A stretch of 64,000 nucleotides of DNA from Pseudooceanicola batsensis HTCC2597 (GCF_000152725.1 NZ_CH724131.1:2668912-2732911); one strand, 5' to 3'. Shown: positions 1-10,667, counted from the stretch's first letter. Translations and numbers: made by a program. Notes: a model not told the origin generated them from the letters alone.

Positions 1-138
1 GACAACGAAGAGGAAGTCGTGCTGGAGGATGACGACGTCGACGTGGATATCGACGACGAACTGCTGGAAGAGGACGAGGATGACGACAACGTCTCGCTCG
101 ACGATCTGGCGGATGTCGCGGGAGACGACGAAGACTGA
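1..138 (+). CDS. C-terminal end of a TIGR02300 (FYDLN acid) family protein, truncated by the window edge
   Basis: Frame 1 is open from the first base and ends in TGA at 136-138, giving 45 residues that are almost all Asp, Glu and Val. This extremely acidic tail, immediately followed by tRNA-Ala(GGC), is what I expect for the alphaproteobacterial TIGR02300/FYDLN-acid family. Its N-terminal zinc-ribbon-like part would lie upstream of the window. Function of the family is unknown. The family call rests on composition and context only, because the diagnostic FYDLN region is not visible. Confidence 0.7.
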   Translation, partial: DNEEEVVLEDDDVDVDIDDELLEEDEDDDNVSLDDLADVAGDDED

Positions 139-168
139 TCGCCCGGGGCGGCAGGCGTTGTTTTTCGC

Positions 169-196
169 TTGAACCGCCCTGCCGCATCTCATAGAT
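169..196 (+). promoter_or_regulatory. Sigma-70-like promoter for tRNA-Ala
   Basis: TTGAAC (169-174), a 16-base spacer and ATAGAT (191-196) lie 32 bases ahead of the mature tRNA. The -35 is a good match; the -10 and the short spacer are only fair. Confidence 0.4.
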
Positions 197-228
197 AGCG
201 CCGCACGGGCGATTCAGCCCGGGCAAAA

Positions 229-304
229 GGGGCCTTAGCTCAGCTGGGAGAGCGCCTGCATGGCATGCAGGAGGTCAGCGGTTCGATCCCGCTAGGCTCC
301 ACCA
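229..304 (+). tRNA. tRNA-Ala (anticodon GGC)
   Basis: A 76-nt cloverleaf. The acceptor stem GGGGCCT pairs with AGGCTCC (one G-U), the D-loop contains AGCTGGGA, and the anticodon stem CCTGC/GCAGG encloses a loop with GGC at positions 34-36. The T-loop is GTTCGATCC, and the 3' CCA is encoded (302-304). Confidence 0.97.
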
Positions 305-448
305 AACCTCCTTTCATCGATCGACGCGGCAGAGATCTGCAGCCGGTGCGCATGGCGCCGATCGCGTCGCGACGGGCGGCACCTTGAAGCTGACGCCGAT
401 TCGCACCAAACTTGTCCGGCAGGCCGCGTTCCGGCTTGGGTATGAACG

Positions 449-892
449 ATGATTGCGCGCATTCTGCATGTCTTTTTCCGGCTGCTCAGACCCAAGACCC
501 TGGGCGTCCGCTGTGTCGTGATCACCGGAGACAAGCGCGTCCTGCTGGTGCGCCATACCTACGTGCCCGGCTGGTACCTTCCCGGCGGCGGCGTCGAGCG
601 GGGCGAGACGATCCACGAGACGGCGCGGCGGGAAGTCGAGCAGGAAACCGGCGTCAAGCTGCTGGGAAAGCTGAGCCTTCACGGGGTGTTCTGCCAGCGC
701 CCGCGATTTCCGCAGGACCATGTCGCGGTGATGGTGCCCGAGGAATTCCTGATCGGCGAGCATGAAGGAAGCCGAGAGATCGCGGAGGTCGCCTTCTACC
801 CTCTCGACTCGCTGCCCGAGGACATGGATCCCGGGTGCCGGCGGCGAATTGCCGAAGTCCGGGACGGAAAGCCATTGGCCGAAACCTGGTAG
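449..892 (+). CDS. Nudix hydrolase
   Basis: 147-residue Nudix-fold pyrophosphohydrolase of unknown substrate. The Nudix box spans residues 47-69, with GGGVERGE followed by RREVEQETGV. The consensus REUXEEXGU is met except that Gln65 replaces the first Glu of the EE pair, while Glu62 and Glu66 remain. That Glu normally helps coordinate Mg2+, so activity may be altered but need not be lost. The preceding GWYLPGG is the usual strand leading into the box. It stands alone between tRNA-Ala and the polysaccharide genes, so context does not name the substrate. Confidence 0.85.
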   Translation: MIARILHVFFRLLRPKTLGVRCVVITGDKRVLLVRHTYVPGWYLPGGGVERGETIHETARREVEQETGVKLLGKLSLHGVFCQRPRFPQDHVAVMVPEEFLIGEHEGSREIAEVAFYPLDSLPEDMDPGCRRRIAEVRDGKPLAETW

Positions 893-943
893 CGGGTATG
901 CTGCCTTGTGAAACGATCTGGCAGACGGTAAGCCACAATCTGA

Positions 944-2938
944 ATGAAGCAGTACCTGGTCAATATTCCCCGGCGACGAAAGGTTGTGCTCCAGATCGTA
1001 TTCGATCTGATCATGATCGTGATCGCATACTTCGTCGCGGCGGCCCTTGCGCGCGACACGCTGCTCGACATGTTCCGCATCTTCGAACCGATCCCGCTGG
1101 TGGTGACCGCACTGGTGACGATCGCCGCGTTCGGGGGAACGGGGGTCTACAGCGCCCTGCTGCGCTTTACCTCGGCCCATACGCTTGCGGGAATGATCGT
1201 CGGCAACGCCTTTGCCGCGGCGGTCCTGTGGGCGTCGTCGTTCCTCGTGGGCGGCCAGATCACGGTGGTCCAGGCGATCAACTTCTTCTTCGTGACCGTC
1301 GGCTTCACGGTCGGCGGTCGGTTCCTCGTCCGGTCCTATTTCCGCGCCGACATCAAGCTGCGTGGCGAGCCCGTCATCATCTACGGATCACACGACCTGG
1401 GCCGGCAGCTTCTGACCTCGCTCCAGCAGGGGTCCGAGTTCAACCCGGTGGCGCTGCTGGACGAGAAAGAGGAACTGACCGGCGCGACGATCAGCGGCGT
1501 GCGGGTCTATTCGCCGCATCACCTGGAACGGGTGATCGAGGCCAAGAACGCCAAGATCGTCTTCATCGCCATGAGCGAGGTGTCGCGGCAGGCCCAGAAG
1601 GACCTGGCCGATCTGCTGCAGACCACCTCGGTCGAGATCCAGCGCATCCCGGCCGTCACGGACGTCGTCTCGGGCCGCGCGAAGATCACCGATTTCAAGG
1701 AGGTGCGGATCGAGGATCTGCTGGGCCGCGAACCGGTGCCGCCGGAACCGGCCCTGATGCGCGCGACCACCGCGGGCAAGTCGGTGCTGGTCAGCGGCGC
1801 GGGCGGGTCGATCGGCAGCGAGATCTGCCGGCAGATCCTCAAGGTCGATCCCCGAGTCCTGGTCCTGGTCGAGCAATCGGAATATTCGCTCTATGCGCTC
1901 GAGAAGGAGCTGACCGAGGCGCGGGACCGGATGATGAGCACGACCGAGATCGTCGCCATCCTGGGCAGCATCTCGAACGAACACCTCATGGAAAGCGTGA
2001 TGACCGACTGGGCCGTCGACACGGTCTTCCATGCGGCGGCGTACAAGCACGTCCCCATGCTCGAGTCGAACGTCCTGACCGCGATCGAGAACAACGTCTT
2101 CGGGACCGAAACGTTGGTCCGGGCGGCGGTGAATACCGGCGTCTCGACCTTCTCGATGGTGTCGACGGACAAGGCGGTGCGCCCGACCAATGTCATGGGC
2201 GCGACCAAGCGCCTGGCCGAGCTGATCTGCCAGTCCTATGCCGAACGGCAGGACGACACGACCATCTCGATGGTGCGCTTCGGCAATGTCCTGGGCTCGT
2301 CCGGGTCGGTCATCCCGGTCTTCCGCGACCAGATTGCCGAAGGCGGGCCGGTCCGTGTCACCCATCCCGACATCACGCGCTATTTCATGACCATCCCCGA
2401 GGCGTCGCAGCTGGTGGTCCAGTCGAACGCCATGGCCGCCGGCGGCGAGGTCTTCGTGCTCGACATGGGCAAACCGGTGCGCATCCTGAACCTCGCGCAG
2501 CTGATGATCCGGCTCTCGGGATATCAGCCCTGGATCGCGGGCGAAGAGGGCAGCCCCGAGCATCCGACTGCCGACGATATCGAGATCGTGTTCTCGGGCC
2601 TGCGCCCCGGCGAAAAGCTCTACGAAGAGCTGCTGATCGAGGAAAACGTCGCGCCGAGCGATCACCCCCGCATCAAGATGGCCCATGAACGCAAGCTCCG
2701 GCGCGAGGAACTCGAGGCGTCGCTGGCGTCGCTGCGGTCCTGCATCGCGAACCGTCTGGGCAACGAGGCGCTGGCGATCCTCAAGAGCCTGCCGCTCGAC
2801 TACGCGCCCGCCGACTGGCCGCGCGAGGCCGTGGCGCGGAACCGTCTGCGCGGGTCGAAACGCCCATTCGTCGCCGAAACCAACGGCGTCGCCGGCCGCG
2901 GCGTCGCCGTCCTGCCATCGTCGGTCGGCAATCCGTGA
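944..2938 (+). CDS. Membrane-bound NDP-sugar 4,6-dehydratase (CapD/WbpM/PglF family)
   Basis: 664 residues, the usual size of full-length WbpM/FlaA1-type proteins. About four membrane helices occupy residues 15-120. A degenerate Rossmann domain (YGSHDLG near 147) follows, then the catalytic extended SDR domain with GAGGSIGSE at 285-293. Residues 404-423 carry STDKA and NVMGATKR, the Met-Lys pair typical of dehydratases that lack the usual Tyr. The expected reaction is UDP-GlcNAc to UDP-4-keto-6-deoxy-GlcNAc at the inner membrane, feeding 4-amino or QuiNAc-type sugars. The DegT aminotransferase at 8644-9774 is a natural partner. The ATG at 944 has only a weak Shine-Dalgarno. Confidence 0.9.
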   Translation: MKQYLVNIPRRRKVVLQIVFDLIMIVIAYFVAAALARDTLLDMFRIFEPIPLVVTALVTIAAFGGTGVYSALLRFTSAHTLAGMIVGNAFAAAVLWASSFLVGGQITVVQAINFFFVTVGFTVGGRFLVRSYFRADIKLRGEPVIIYGSHDLGRQLLTSLQQGSEFNPVALLDEKEELTGATISGVRVYSPHHLERVIEAKNAKIVFIAMSEVSRQAQKDLADLLQTTSVEIQRIPAVTDVVSGRAKITDFKEVRIEDLLGREPVPPEPALMRATTAGKSVLVSGAGGSIGSEICRQILKVDPRVLVLVEQSEYSLYALEKELTEARDRMMSTTEIVAILGSISNEHLMESVMTDWAVDTVFHAAAYKHVPMLESNVLTAIENNVFGTETLVRAAVNTGVSTFSMVSTDKAVRPTNVMGATKRLAELICQSYAERQDDTTISMVRFGNVLGSSGSVIPVFRDQIAEGGPVRVTHPDITRYFMTIPEASQLVVQSNAMAAGGEVFVLDMGKPVRILNLAQLMIRLSGYQPWIAGEEGSPEHPTADDIEIVFSGLRPGEKLYEELLIEENVAPSDHPRIKMAHERKLRREELEASLASLRSCIANRLGNEALAILKSLPLDYAPADWPREAVARNRLRGSKRPFVAETNGVAGRGVAVLPSSVGNP

Positions 2939-3063
2939 ACCCCGGTGCGGCCGGGCGGCGCAGCGAAGCCTCACTTTCCGACAAACGGGCCCCGGCCCCT
3001 TGATAATCCGGCCCTGCTGATACAACGACACCGGCAAGGACATCCGGGCGGGAACCAGGTCGC

Positions 3064-3951
3064 ATGATGCAAAGGTCTGAGTTGGAAGAGCGCATGCAGA
3101 GGGCGTTGCGCAGGTTTGGCGGCAGTCGCACCAAGCGCCTGTTGCGGCATCCGTACAGGTCCCTCGCTCCTCTCGTCGACCGGCGCCTCGGGCGCAGCCG
3201 CCCCGCCACCTGCCCCACCTTCTACGGCGCGGAGTTTCACGGTGTCCTCCCCGAGGCCGTCACGACGCAGGTCTGGCGCACCACGGTCTATTCCCCAGAC
3301 GTCTGCCGCGCCCTGATCCACATGCTGAAACCCGGCGACACCTTCATGGACATCGGCGCGCATTTCGGCTTCTTCTCGCTCTTCGCCTCGCACCTTGTGG
3401 GAGAGACGGGCCGGACCGTGTCGGTCGAGGCGATGCCGGGCACCTTCGCCGTTCTCAAAAGGAACATGCAGACCGCCGAGGCCGATGGCCGGGCGACCCT
3501 GTTCAACGTCGCTGCCGCCGACACCGAGACGACGCTGGTCTTCAAGGATTTCGGCATCGTCGCATCGAGCCTGAACACGGCCTTCGAGAACCGCGGGGCG
3601 TCGTCGCTGATCCGCACGCCCAAGGATGTCACCGTGACCGCCCGGACCGGCGACGCGCTGCTGCGCGAGGCCGGGGCGCGGCCCGACCTGATCAAGATCG
3701 ATGCGGAGTCGTCCGAGCTGCTGGTCCTCAAGGGGCTGGAGGAAACCATCCGCGAGCACCGGCCGGCCCTGGTTCTCGAACTGGGTGACGACCCCTCGGC
3801 GGCCGACCCGCAGACCCCCAGGATCTGGGAGCGGCTGACCGGCCTCGGGTATCGCCCGGTTCACTTCGAAGGGCCGGACCCTTCCGATATCGGGCTGGAC
3901 CGCGCATTGCGCTACGCCAATGTGCTTTTCCTTCCGGACAGGAAAGACTGA
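3064..3951 (+). CDS. FkbM family methyltransferase
   Basis: 295-residue SAM-dependent O-methyltransferase. The SAM site MDIGAHFGFFS is at 95-105, followed by an acidic residue in VEAMPGTF near 121. A later LIKIDAESSE and LVLELGDD pattern is characteristic of FkbM. Family members methylate sugars, small molecules or lipids; in a glycan cluster, O-methylation of a sugar is the likely role. The start is a double ATG with AGG ahead. It lies between the dehydratase and the first glycosyltransferase, reading the same way. Confidence 0.88.
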   Translation: MMQRSELEERMQRALRRFGGSRTKRLLRHPYRSLAPLVDRRLGRSRPATCPTFYGAEFHGVLPEAVTTQVWRTTVYSPDVCRALIHMLKPGDTFMDIGAHFGFFSLFASHLVGETGRTVSVEAMPGTFAVLKRNMQTAEADGRATLFNVAAADTETTLVFKDFGIVASSLNTAFENRGASSLIRTPKDVTVTARTGDALLREAGARPDLIKIDAESSELLVLKGLEETIREHRPALVLELGDDPSAADPQTPRIWERLTGLGYRPVHFEGPDPSDIGLDRALRYANVLFLPDRKD

Positions 3952-3999
3952 CGGTTCCGAAATGGGGCGAACCTGCGCAGCACGTGATCGGGGCCGGTC

Positions 4000-5169
4000 T
4001 TGAAAATCCTCTTCTCGCATCGCTTCTTCTGGCCGGATACCGCGCCCTACGGCACGTTCCTGCGCCGGATCGCCGCGCATTGCGCCGCGGCAGGTCACGA
4101 GGTGTCGGTCGTCTCAAGCAGACCCTCCTACAACATGACCGAGACCACGGCCCCGGCGCGCGAGACGCTCGAGGGGGTCGATGTCGCCCGGGTCTGGGTT
4201 TTCGCGCGGGAGAAACGCTCGATCCTGCTCCGTCTGGCCAATGTCGTGATCTATTGCGCGCGGCTGTTCTTCCGGATCCTGCGGGAACGGCCGGACGTGG
4301 TCACCGCCTCGACCTATCCGCCGGTGGTCGCCGCGATGAGCGCGGCGCTTGCGGCCAAGCTGGTCGGTGCGCGGTTCGTCTATCACCTGCAGGACATCCA
4401 CCCCGAGGTCTCGCGCCTGTCCGGCAGCGCCCTCGGCCGGTTCCCGGTCTTCGGATTGCTGCGATGGCTGGACACGCTCACGCTGAGGATGGCGGCGCGC
4501 ATCGTGACCCTCTCGGACGACATGGCCGAGACGCTGCGACAGAGGGATGCGCGCCTGGCCGGGAAGATCCGGATCATCAACAACCTCTCGCTGGACGAGG
4601 GCAGGGCGCCCGTCCCGGCCCCGCGCGAGGACGGCCGCTTCCGCGTGATCTTTGCCGGCAACCTCGGGCGGTATCAGGATCTGCCCCTGGTGGCGGCGGG
4701 GATCGCCCGGCTGTTCGACCGGCATCCCGAACTGGAGCTCTTCTTCCTAGGGAACGGCGCGCTCGAGCGGGAGCTGAAAGAGAGCTGGGGCGATCACCCG
4801 CAGGTGCGGTTCCACCCATTCGTCCCCTTCGACGAGGCGCGGGCGATGCTGGCGGAGTCGGACCTCGGAATCGTGTCGATCATGCCGGGTCTCTCGGCGG
4901 TGGCCTACCCCTCCAAGCTCCTGACCTATCAGAGCCTCGGTCTTCCGGTGCTCGCGATCGTGGATCCGGACAGCCACATCGCGCGGGATCTCGCCGCGAC
5001 TGGCGCAGGCGTCGTCGTCCGGGACCGCAGCGAAGACGCTGTCGCCGCCGCGGTGGAAGAGGCCATCGCCGCGCCACAGCTGCGCGCGAAGGCTCTTGCC
5101 CATGCGGCCCGGCACGACGGTCGGGCGGTGCTCGATGCCTGGACGGCCCTGATGGATGAATTCGCGTGA
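4000..5169 (+). CDS. Glycosyltransferase family 4 (WcaI/WbuB-like)
   Basis: 389 residues with a GT-B fold layout. The N-terminal acceptor domain begins MKILFSHRFFWPDTAPYGTF and contains QDIHPE, typical of WcaI/WbuB transferases. The C-terminal donor domain carries FAGNLGRYQ and a late PSKLLTYQSLGLPVLA segment. Start codon is TTG; this start gives the expected N-terminal beta strand. The stop overlaps the GTG of the next gene by four bases (GTGA), so the two are probably translationally coupled. WbuB-type enzymes often act on L-FucNAc donors, which fits the fnl genes nearby, but donor specificity is inference. Confidence 0.85.
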   Translation: MKILFSHRFFWPDTAPYGTFLRRIAAHCAAAGHEVSVVSSRPSYNMTETTAPARETLEGVDVARVWVFAREKRSILLRLANVVIYCARLFFRILRERPDVVTASTYPPVVAAMSAALAAKLVGARFVYHLQDIHPEVSRLSGSALGRFPVFGLLRWLDTLTLRMAARIVTLSDDMAETLRQRDARLAGKIRIINNLSLDEGRAPVPAPREDGRFRVIFAGNLGRYQDLPLVAAGIARLFDRHPELELFFLGNGALERELKESWGDHPQVRFHPFVPFDEARAMLAESDLGIVSIMPGLSAVAYPSKLLTYQSLGLPVLAIVDPDSHIARDLAATGAGVVVRDRSEDAVAAAVEEAIAAPQLRAKALAHAARHDGRAVLDAWTALMDEFA

Positions 5170-6194
5170 CCCGCGTGCTGGTCATCAACGATGCCGCGCA
5201 GGAGAGTTCCACCGGGCATCTGTTCGAGGCGCTGGCCGCGGCGTTGCGGTCGCGGGGTCACGCCGCCGAGGTGGTGCATGTGGCCTCCGCGTCTTCGGGC
5301 AAGGGCAGGGCGGCGCGGTTGCTCCCTCCGTCGCGGGACCTCAGAAGGGCGATCCGGCAGGCGGACGTGCTGGTGCTTCACACGTCGGTCGTCTTCAACG
5401 CCTGGGACATCCTGATCGCCCGGGCGACCGGCACGCGTATCGGCGTCATCTACTGGGACAGCTACCCCGAAAGCTTCAACGCGGTGGAGCGTCGGACCTC
5501 GGGACCGGTCGACAGGATCTTCGGTGCGGCCGAACGTTTCCTGCTGCGGCGGAGCGACGTGATCCTGCCGCCGTCCGAGGACTACCTGCCGCACCTCGCG
5601 CGGCTGTTCCCGCGCAGCCGGGTCCGCGTGCTGCCGATGTGGCCCTTCACGCCGGTCACGGCCTCCGCGACCGAGGCGCGGCAGCGCGACAGGGTCGAGA
5701 TCGGGTTCGCCGGGGCGGTCAACGCGATCCGCGGGCTGGACCACGCGGCCGCGGTGCTCGGGTCCGCGTCGCGGGCGCCGGTCGCCCTCCATACCTACGG
5801 CAGCGACGCGCCCGAGCTCGGCCTGCCCGAAAGCGGGGCTCACGTCACCCATGTCCACCACGGTTTCATTCCGCAGGACCGGATCATGGCGCGGCTGGCC
5901 ACGCACGATTTCGGTCTGGTCTCGCTGCACCCGGCGTTCGGGCTGCCGGCGTTCCCGTCCAAGACCCTCTCGTATCTTTGCGCCGGCCTGCCGATCCTGT
6001 ATGTTGGACCGCGTCTGGACCACTACGAGAGGATACTGGCCGAGACGGGGATCGGTACGACCCTGCACGAGGGGGACCGAACCGATCTGGGACAGGTGGC
6101 CGCCGACCTGCGGGCGGACATGCCGGAGGCGCAGGCGCGTGCGCTCGATCTCTTCGGACTGAACGAGGCACGACTTGCTGATATTCTACAATAG
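5166..6194 (+). CDS. Glycosyltransferase, GT-B type
   Basis: 342 residues starting at GTG inside the stop of the preceding transferase. It resembles GT4-like enzymes: an N-terminal strand MTRVLVINDAAQESSTGHL, IGVIYWDSYPESF in the acceptor domain, and EIGFAGAVNAIRGLD plus LPAFPSKTLSYLCAGLPILY in the donor domain. It probably adds one sugar to the repeat unit at the cytoplasmic membrane face. It overlaps the downstream polymerase-like gene by 20 bases. Confidence 0.75.
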   Translation: MTRVLVINDAAQESSTGHLFEALAAALRSRGHAAEVVHVASASSGKGRAARLLPPSRDLRRAIRQADVLVLHTSVVFNAWDILIARATGTRIGVIYWDSYPESFNAVERRTSGPVDRIFGAAERFLLRRSDVILPPSEDYLPHLARLFPRSRVRVLPMWPFTPVTASATEARQRDRVEIGFAGAVNAIRGLDHAAAVLGSASRAPVALHTYGSDAPELGLPESGAHVTHVHHGFIPQDRIMARLATHDFGLVSLHPAFGLPAFPSKTLSYLCAGLPILYVGPRLDHYERILAETGIGTTLHEGDRTDLGQVAADLRADMPEAQARALDLFGLNEARLADILQ

Positions 6195-7437
6195 CTGGGT
6201 GCTGTTCACGCTGGCGCTCTACTACTACGGTCCCGTCCCGTGGACGAGCAGCGGCGAAGGGCTGGTCGCTGTCGTGGTCCTGTCGGCGCTGCTGTTCTTC
6301 AATCTCGGGTCGTATTTCGGACGCCGCCTGCCGGCGCTGAGCAGCCAGAGCTTCACCTTCCTCGACGGGCGCAACAACCGCTGGCTGCTCGCGTCGGTCT
6401 TCGTGTTGCTGAGCGCCTTTCACACCTACGACATCACGGGCCGGCTGCTCTTTGATCCGACGGCCTATTCGACGGACTTCAATCTCGTCTATCAGCAGTT
6501 CCTCGAGAACCTGGACGAACGGACGTCATCGCTCGTCTCGCAGCTCCTGCTTCTGCTCAAGGCCGCGCTGATGCCGGCGATCATCCTGGTCATGGTGATC
6601 GCGTTCAGAAAAGAGAACCTGCTGATCGCGCTGATCTTCTTTCCCTTCGCCGCCTCGAGCATGCTGCGCAGCACCGACAAGGAAACGGTGGATCTGATGC
6701 TGTTCCTGTTCGTGCTCTACTACTACCACGGCCTGCTGCAGAAACGCTTCCTCCGTGTCGCGGGGCTCGTGGTGCTGATCCTGGTACTGTTCTACGCGCG
6801 CAAGCTGGCCCGGTTCGAAGACGTCGATCTCCAATGTCTGCCCGGCTCGCCCGAAGCCTGTTTCAACTTCAACAACTGGCTGTCCACGCAGGTGTCGCCC
6901 GGCCTGGAGTTTATGAGGATCATGTTCACCAACTACCTGACGCAAGGCTACGAGGGGATGGCCCGCGCGCTCCATATCCCGTGGGAATTCAACTGGGGCC
7001 TGGGGCACATGGCCCCGGTAAAGGCGCAGATGTGCCGCGTGCTGGACGTGGCCTGCGACCTGAACGGCTTCGCGGACAAGCTGCCCGACCGTGGCTGGGA
7101 CACCCGGTTCAAGTGGAGTTCCGTCTACACCGCCCTTGCGAACGATTTTCACTGGATTTTCGTACCGTTCTACACCGGTACGCTCGGCGTCCTGTTCGGC
7201 GTGTCCGAGAAGTCGTGGCGCAGGAACGGAGATCGCCTTTCGCTTGCGTGTCTCCTGCTCATCACGCTGTTTTTCGTCTACAGTTCGGCCAACATGCAAC
7301 TGGCCGTCTCGCTGGAATGGACGGCGGTCTACCTCGTGCTCTTCGTCTGGCAATGGGCCCGGATCCTCAGCCGCGCCCCGGCAACGGCGCATTATGACGG
7401 ACAGTACGCCGGTTCGTCCGTGACGTCCCGCATATGA
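6175..7437 (+). CDS. Polytopic membrane protein, probable O-antigen/polysaccharide polymerase (Wzy-like)
   Basis: 420 residues, about ten hydrophobic segments, and a long hydrophilic loop (about residues 215-325) rich in Trp, Cys and Phe. This is the usual outline of Wzy polymerases, which share little sequence. Start is TTG, 20 bases inside the upstream transferase gene. Position after the glycosyltransferases and before a flippase-like protein supports the call. No sequence motif proves it; it could be another glycan membrane protein. Confidence 0.6.
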   Translation: MLIFYNSWVLFTLALYYYGPVPWTSSGEGLVAVVVLSALLFFNLGSYFGRRLPALSSQSFTFLDGRNNRWLLASVFVLLSAFHTYDITGRLLFDPTAYSTDFNLVYQQFLENLDERTSSLVSQLLLLLKAALMPAIILVMVIAFRKENLLIALIFFPFAASSMLRSTDKETVDLMLFLFVLYYYHGLLQKRFLRVAGLVVLILVLFYARKLARFEDVDLQCLPGSPEACFNFNNWLSTQVSPGLEFMRIMFTNYLTQGYEGMARALHIPWEFNWGLGHMAPVKAQMCRVLDVACDLNGFADKLPDRGWDTRFKWSSVYTALANDFHWIFVPFYTGTLGVLFGVSEKSWRRNGDRLSLACLLLITLFFVYSSANMQLAVSLEWTAVYLVLFVWQWARILSRAPATAHYDGQYAGSSVTSRI

Positions 7438-7476
7438 TGGCGGCCTCCGTCCAGCCATACCCGCCCGCGAACTGAC

Positions 7477-8637
7477 ATGTCGCTGCTGAACCGATCCTCG
7501 GCCATCGGCCTGGCCATGCTGCTGCGCGCGGGGCTGATGCTGGTGATCTCGGCGATGGCCTACAGGACGCAGGCGCCGGAAGATGCCGCCGCCTTTTTCC
7601 AGTGCATCTATCTTCAGGCGATCGCCATCGCCTTTCTCTCGGCCAGCGGCTTTTTCCGGGTCCAATCGAAGCGGTCGGAGGACGAGGTCAGTTCCTATCT
7701 CTCGGCGATGACCCTGCTGGTCCTGCCGTCCGTCGCCCTTCCCCTCTCGGTCGCGCTTCTGGTCGACGAATACGCCGCTCGGCTGCCCGAGCTGCTGATC
7801 GCCTGGGTCGGCGCGGTGGCCACCGCCTATGCCGCGCCGATCTCGGCCATCGTCATGAAAAGCCGCGGGCCCTTCGCCGCCTTCCTGCCGGCCTGTGCCG
7901 CCGCCGTCCTGGCGCTGCTCACGCTGCTGTTGGTGGGCGATGCCGGGGCGGGCCGGCTGACCCCGTACCTCGCGCTCAGCGGGTTTCAGGTGACGAACAT
8001 CCTGCTTCTGCTGGCGAGCGACCGGAAGGCGGTCCGCACCAGGCTGCCGGGCCTGTCGCGGCTGCGCGCCGGGTTGCCTTGGGACAATATCCGCGAGGCC
8101 TTCGTGGTCGGTGCCTGCAACGTGCTGAACATGCTTCTGGTCTTCGCGATCCGCGAGGCCTGGGCGGAGCGGGCCGGGGCGGATATCGCGGCGGCGGTCT
8201 TCCTGACGCTGCGCATCTCGGATTCCGCAATGCAGCTGTTTCACATGGTCCTGTCGGGCCATCCTGTCATCACGCGGCTGATCGCCGGGAGGTGGTCGCT
8301 GCGGGCGCAGGTGGCGATGACCGCGCTGTCGGTCGGGGCCCTTCTGCTGCTGGGAATGAACGCGGCGGCCCTGGGCGCGATCGCCTTCGCCGTGGCCGCG
8401 CAGATCGCCCTCGATGTCTCGCGCTACCCCTGGTCGACCGGTTTCCTGTACCAGATGGCGCATTTCGACCTCAGGAACTACGTGATCTTCGTGGTTCTGC
8501 AGCCGGTCATCGCGCTGCTCCTCGCCTTCGTGCCAATGGCCCGGGGGGCGCCCGAGGGGCTGATGATCTTCATGGCGATCAGCGTGAGCATCGGCGCCGT
8601 CATCTCGACTTTGCAGGCGCGGCGGGCGGCGCGCTGA
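7477..8637 (+). CDS. Polytopic membrane protein, possible repeat-unit flippase (Wzx/MATE-like)
   Basis: 386 residues with about ten to eleven hydrophobic helices spread over the full length and short basic loops. It starts MSLLNRSSAIGLAML. Wzx/PST-type flippases have this layout and normally sit in such clusters, but are usually longer (400-500 residues, 12-14 helices). The last plus-strand gene of island I; its end lies six bases from the convergent aminotransferase gene. Confidence 0.5.
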   Translation: MSLLNRSSAIGLAMLLRAGLMLVISAMAYRTQAPEDAAAFFQCIYLQAIAIAFLSASGFFRVQSKRSEDEVSSYLSAMTLLVLPSVALPLSVALLVDEYAARLPELLIAWVGAVATAYAAPISAIVMKSRGPFAAFLPACAAAVLALLTLLLVGDAGAGRLTPYLALSGFQVTNILLLLASDRKAVRTRLPGLSRLRAGLPWDNIREAFVVGACNVLNMLLVFAIREAWAERAGADIAAAVFLTLRISDSAMQLFHMVLSGHPVITRLIAGRWSLRAQVAMTALSVGALLLLGMNAAALGAIAFAVAAQIALDVSRYPWSTGFLYQMAHFDLRNYVIFVVLQPVIALLLAFVPMARGAPEGLMIFMAISVSIGAVISTLQARRAAR

Positions 8638-8643
8638 ACAGGG

Positions 8644-9774
<1,131 letters not shown>

Positions 9775-9779
9775 GGGGG

Positions 9780-10667
9780 CTACTCGCTTGCGGACCGCGC
9801 CGCGTCGGCCCGGTCGATGATGGTACGAATGTCCGGCGGCAGCGAGCCGCCCAGGGCGCGGCCCTTGCCCACCGAGCCGCGCCGGACGGTCGCGGCGGCG
9901 GTGGCGATTTCCTCCGAACGGGCGGGGGCGCCCAGCCAGGCGGTGATCCGCTCCAGGGTCGGGGCCGGGTCCTGCACGAAATCCTCGTAGGCCAGGTCCA
10001 GGACCTTGCCCTCGGGCATTTCGGCAAAGGCGGCGCGGCTGCGCCCGACGCAGGCGGCCCACTGGCGCGCGACGATCTCTTCCAGCGGGGCGCCGGCGTG
10101 ATCCTCGATCCCCGCGAAACGCGGTCCCCACGTCCCCAGATGATCGCGGCGACCCATGCGCACGGCGATCCTGTGCCGCAGGGCCGAAAGCGCGTAGCGG
10201 GGCAGGTCGCTGGCGGGGGCATAGCGCGCCTTGGCCAGGAAATACGGCAGGCGCGGCAGTTCGAATTCCCCGCGCCAGCGTTTCTGTGCCGAGGCCACGA
10301 CATCGTAGCCGTCGCGCCGGATGTGGATGTAACGCGCCTCGGGCAGGACCCGGTCGACGAAGGGGACGCGCAGGCTGTTGGCGCAGGTCTTCTCCACGAC
10401 GAACGGCGCCCGCCCCTGCTGTCGCCAGATGCGGGCGAAGGCATTGCGGATGTACCGCCGGACGCCGGGGGTGGCCTTCTCGGGCGGGATCTCGTCGTTC
10501 GGATGGTCGAGATTGCCGTGCCGCCAGATCGGGTTGATCTCGTCGCAGGGCCAGGTGAGGAACTCCGGCAGCGCGGTCAGGGCGTCGCGCAGGGCGTTCG
10601 TTCCAGACCGTCCGGCACCGATGATCACCACCGGCGTGAAGGCGAGGGGGGAATCCCGGTCCGTCAT
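9780..10667 (-). CDS. Sulfotransferase
   Basis: 295 residues. The 5'-phosphosulfate loop is IIGAGRSGTN (residues 15-24) and the 3'-phosphate loop is IHIRRDGYDVVAS, both for PAPS binding. The C-terminal region VLDLAYEDFVQDPAPTLERI is typical of the family. It would transfer sulfate from PAPS to a hydroxyl, probably on the glycan made here. The start ATG overlaps the stop of the upstream sugar transferase (ATGA), so it is part of the fnl operon. The actual acceptor is unknown. Confidence 0.85.
   Translation of the reverse strand: MTDRDSPLAFTPVVIIGAGRSGTNALRDALTALPEFLTWPCDEINPIWRHGNLDHPNDEIPPEKATPGVRRYIRNAFARIWRQQGRAPFVVEKTCANSLRVPFVDRVLPEARYIHIRRDGYDVVASAQKRWRGEFELPRLPYFLAKARYAPASDLPRYALSALRHRIAVRMGRRDHLGTWGPRFAGIEDHAGAPLEEIVARQWAACVGRSRAAFAEMPEGKVLDLAYEDFVQDPAPTLERITAWLGAPARSEEIATAAATVRRGSVGKGRALGGSLPPDIRTIIDRADAARSASE

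Noticed and set aside
1388..3043. 551-codon minus-strand frame antisense to the dehydratase
   Set aside because: Antisense shadow: Arg/Asp/His-rich with no domain, opposite a clear WbpM-type gene.
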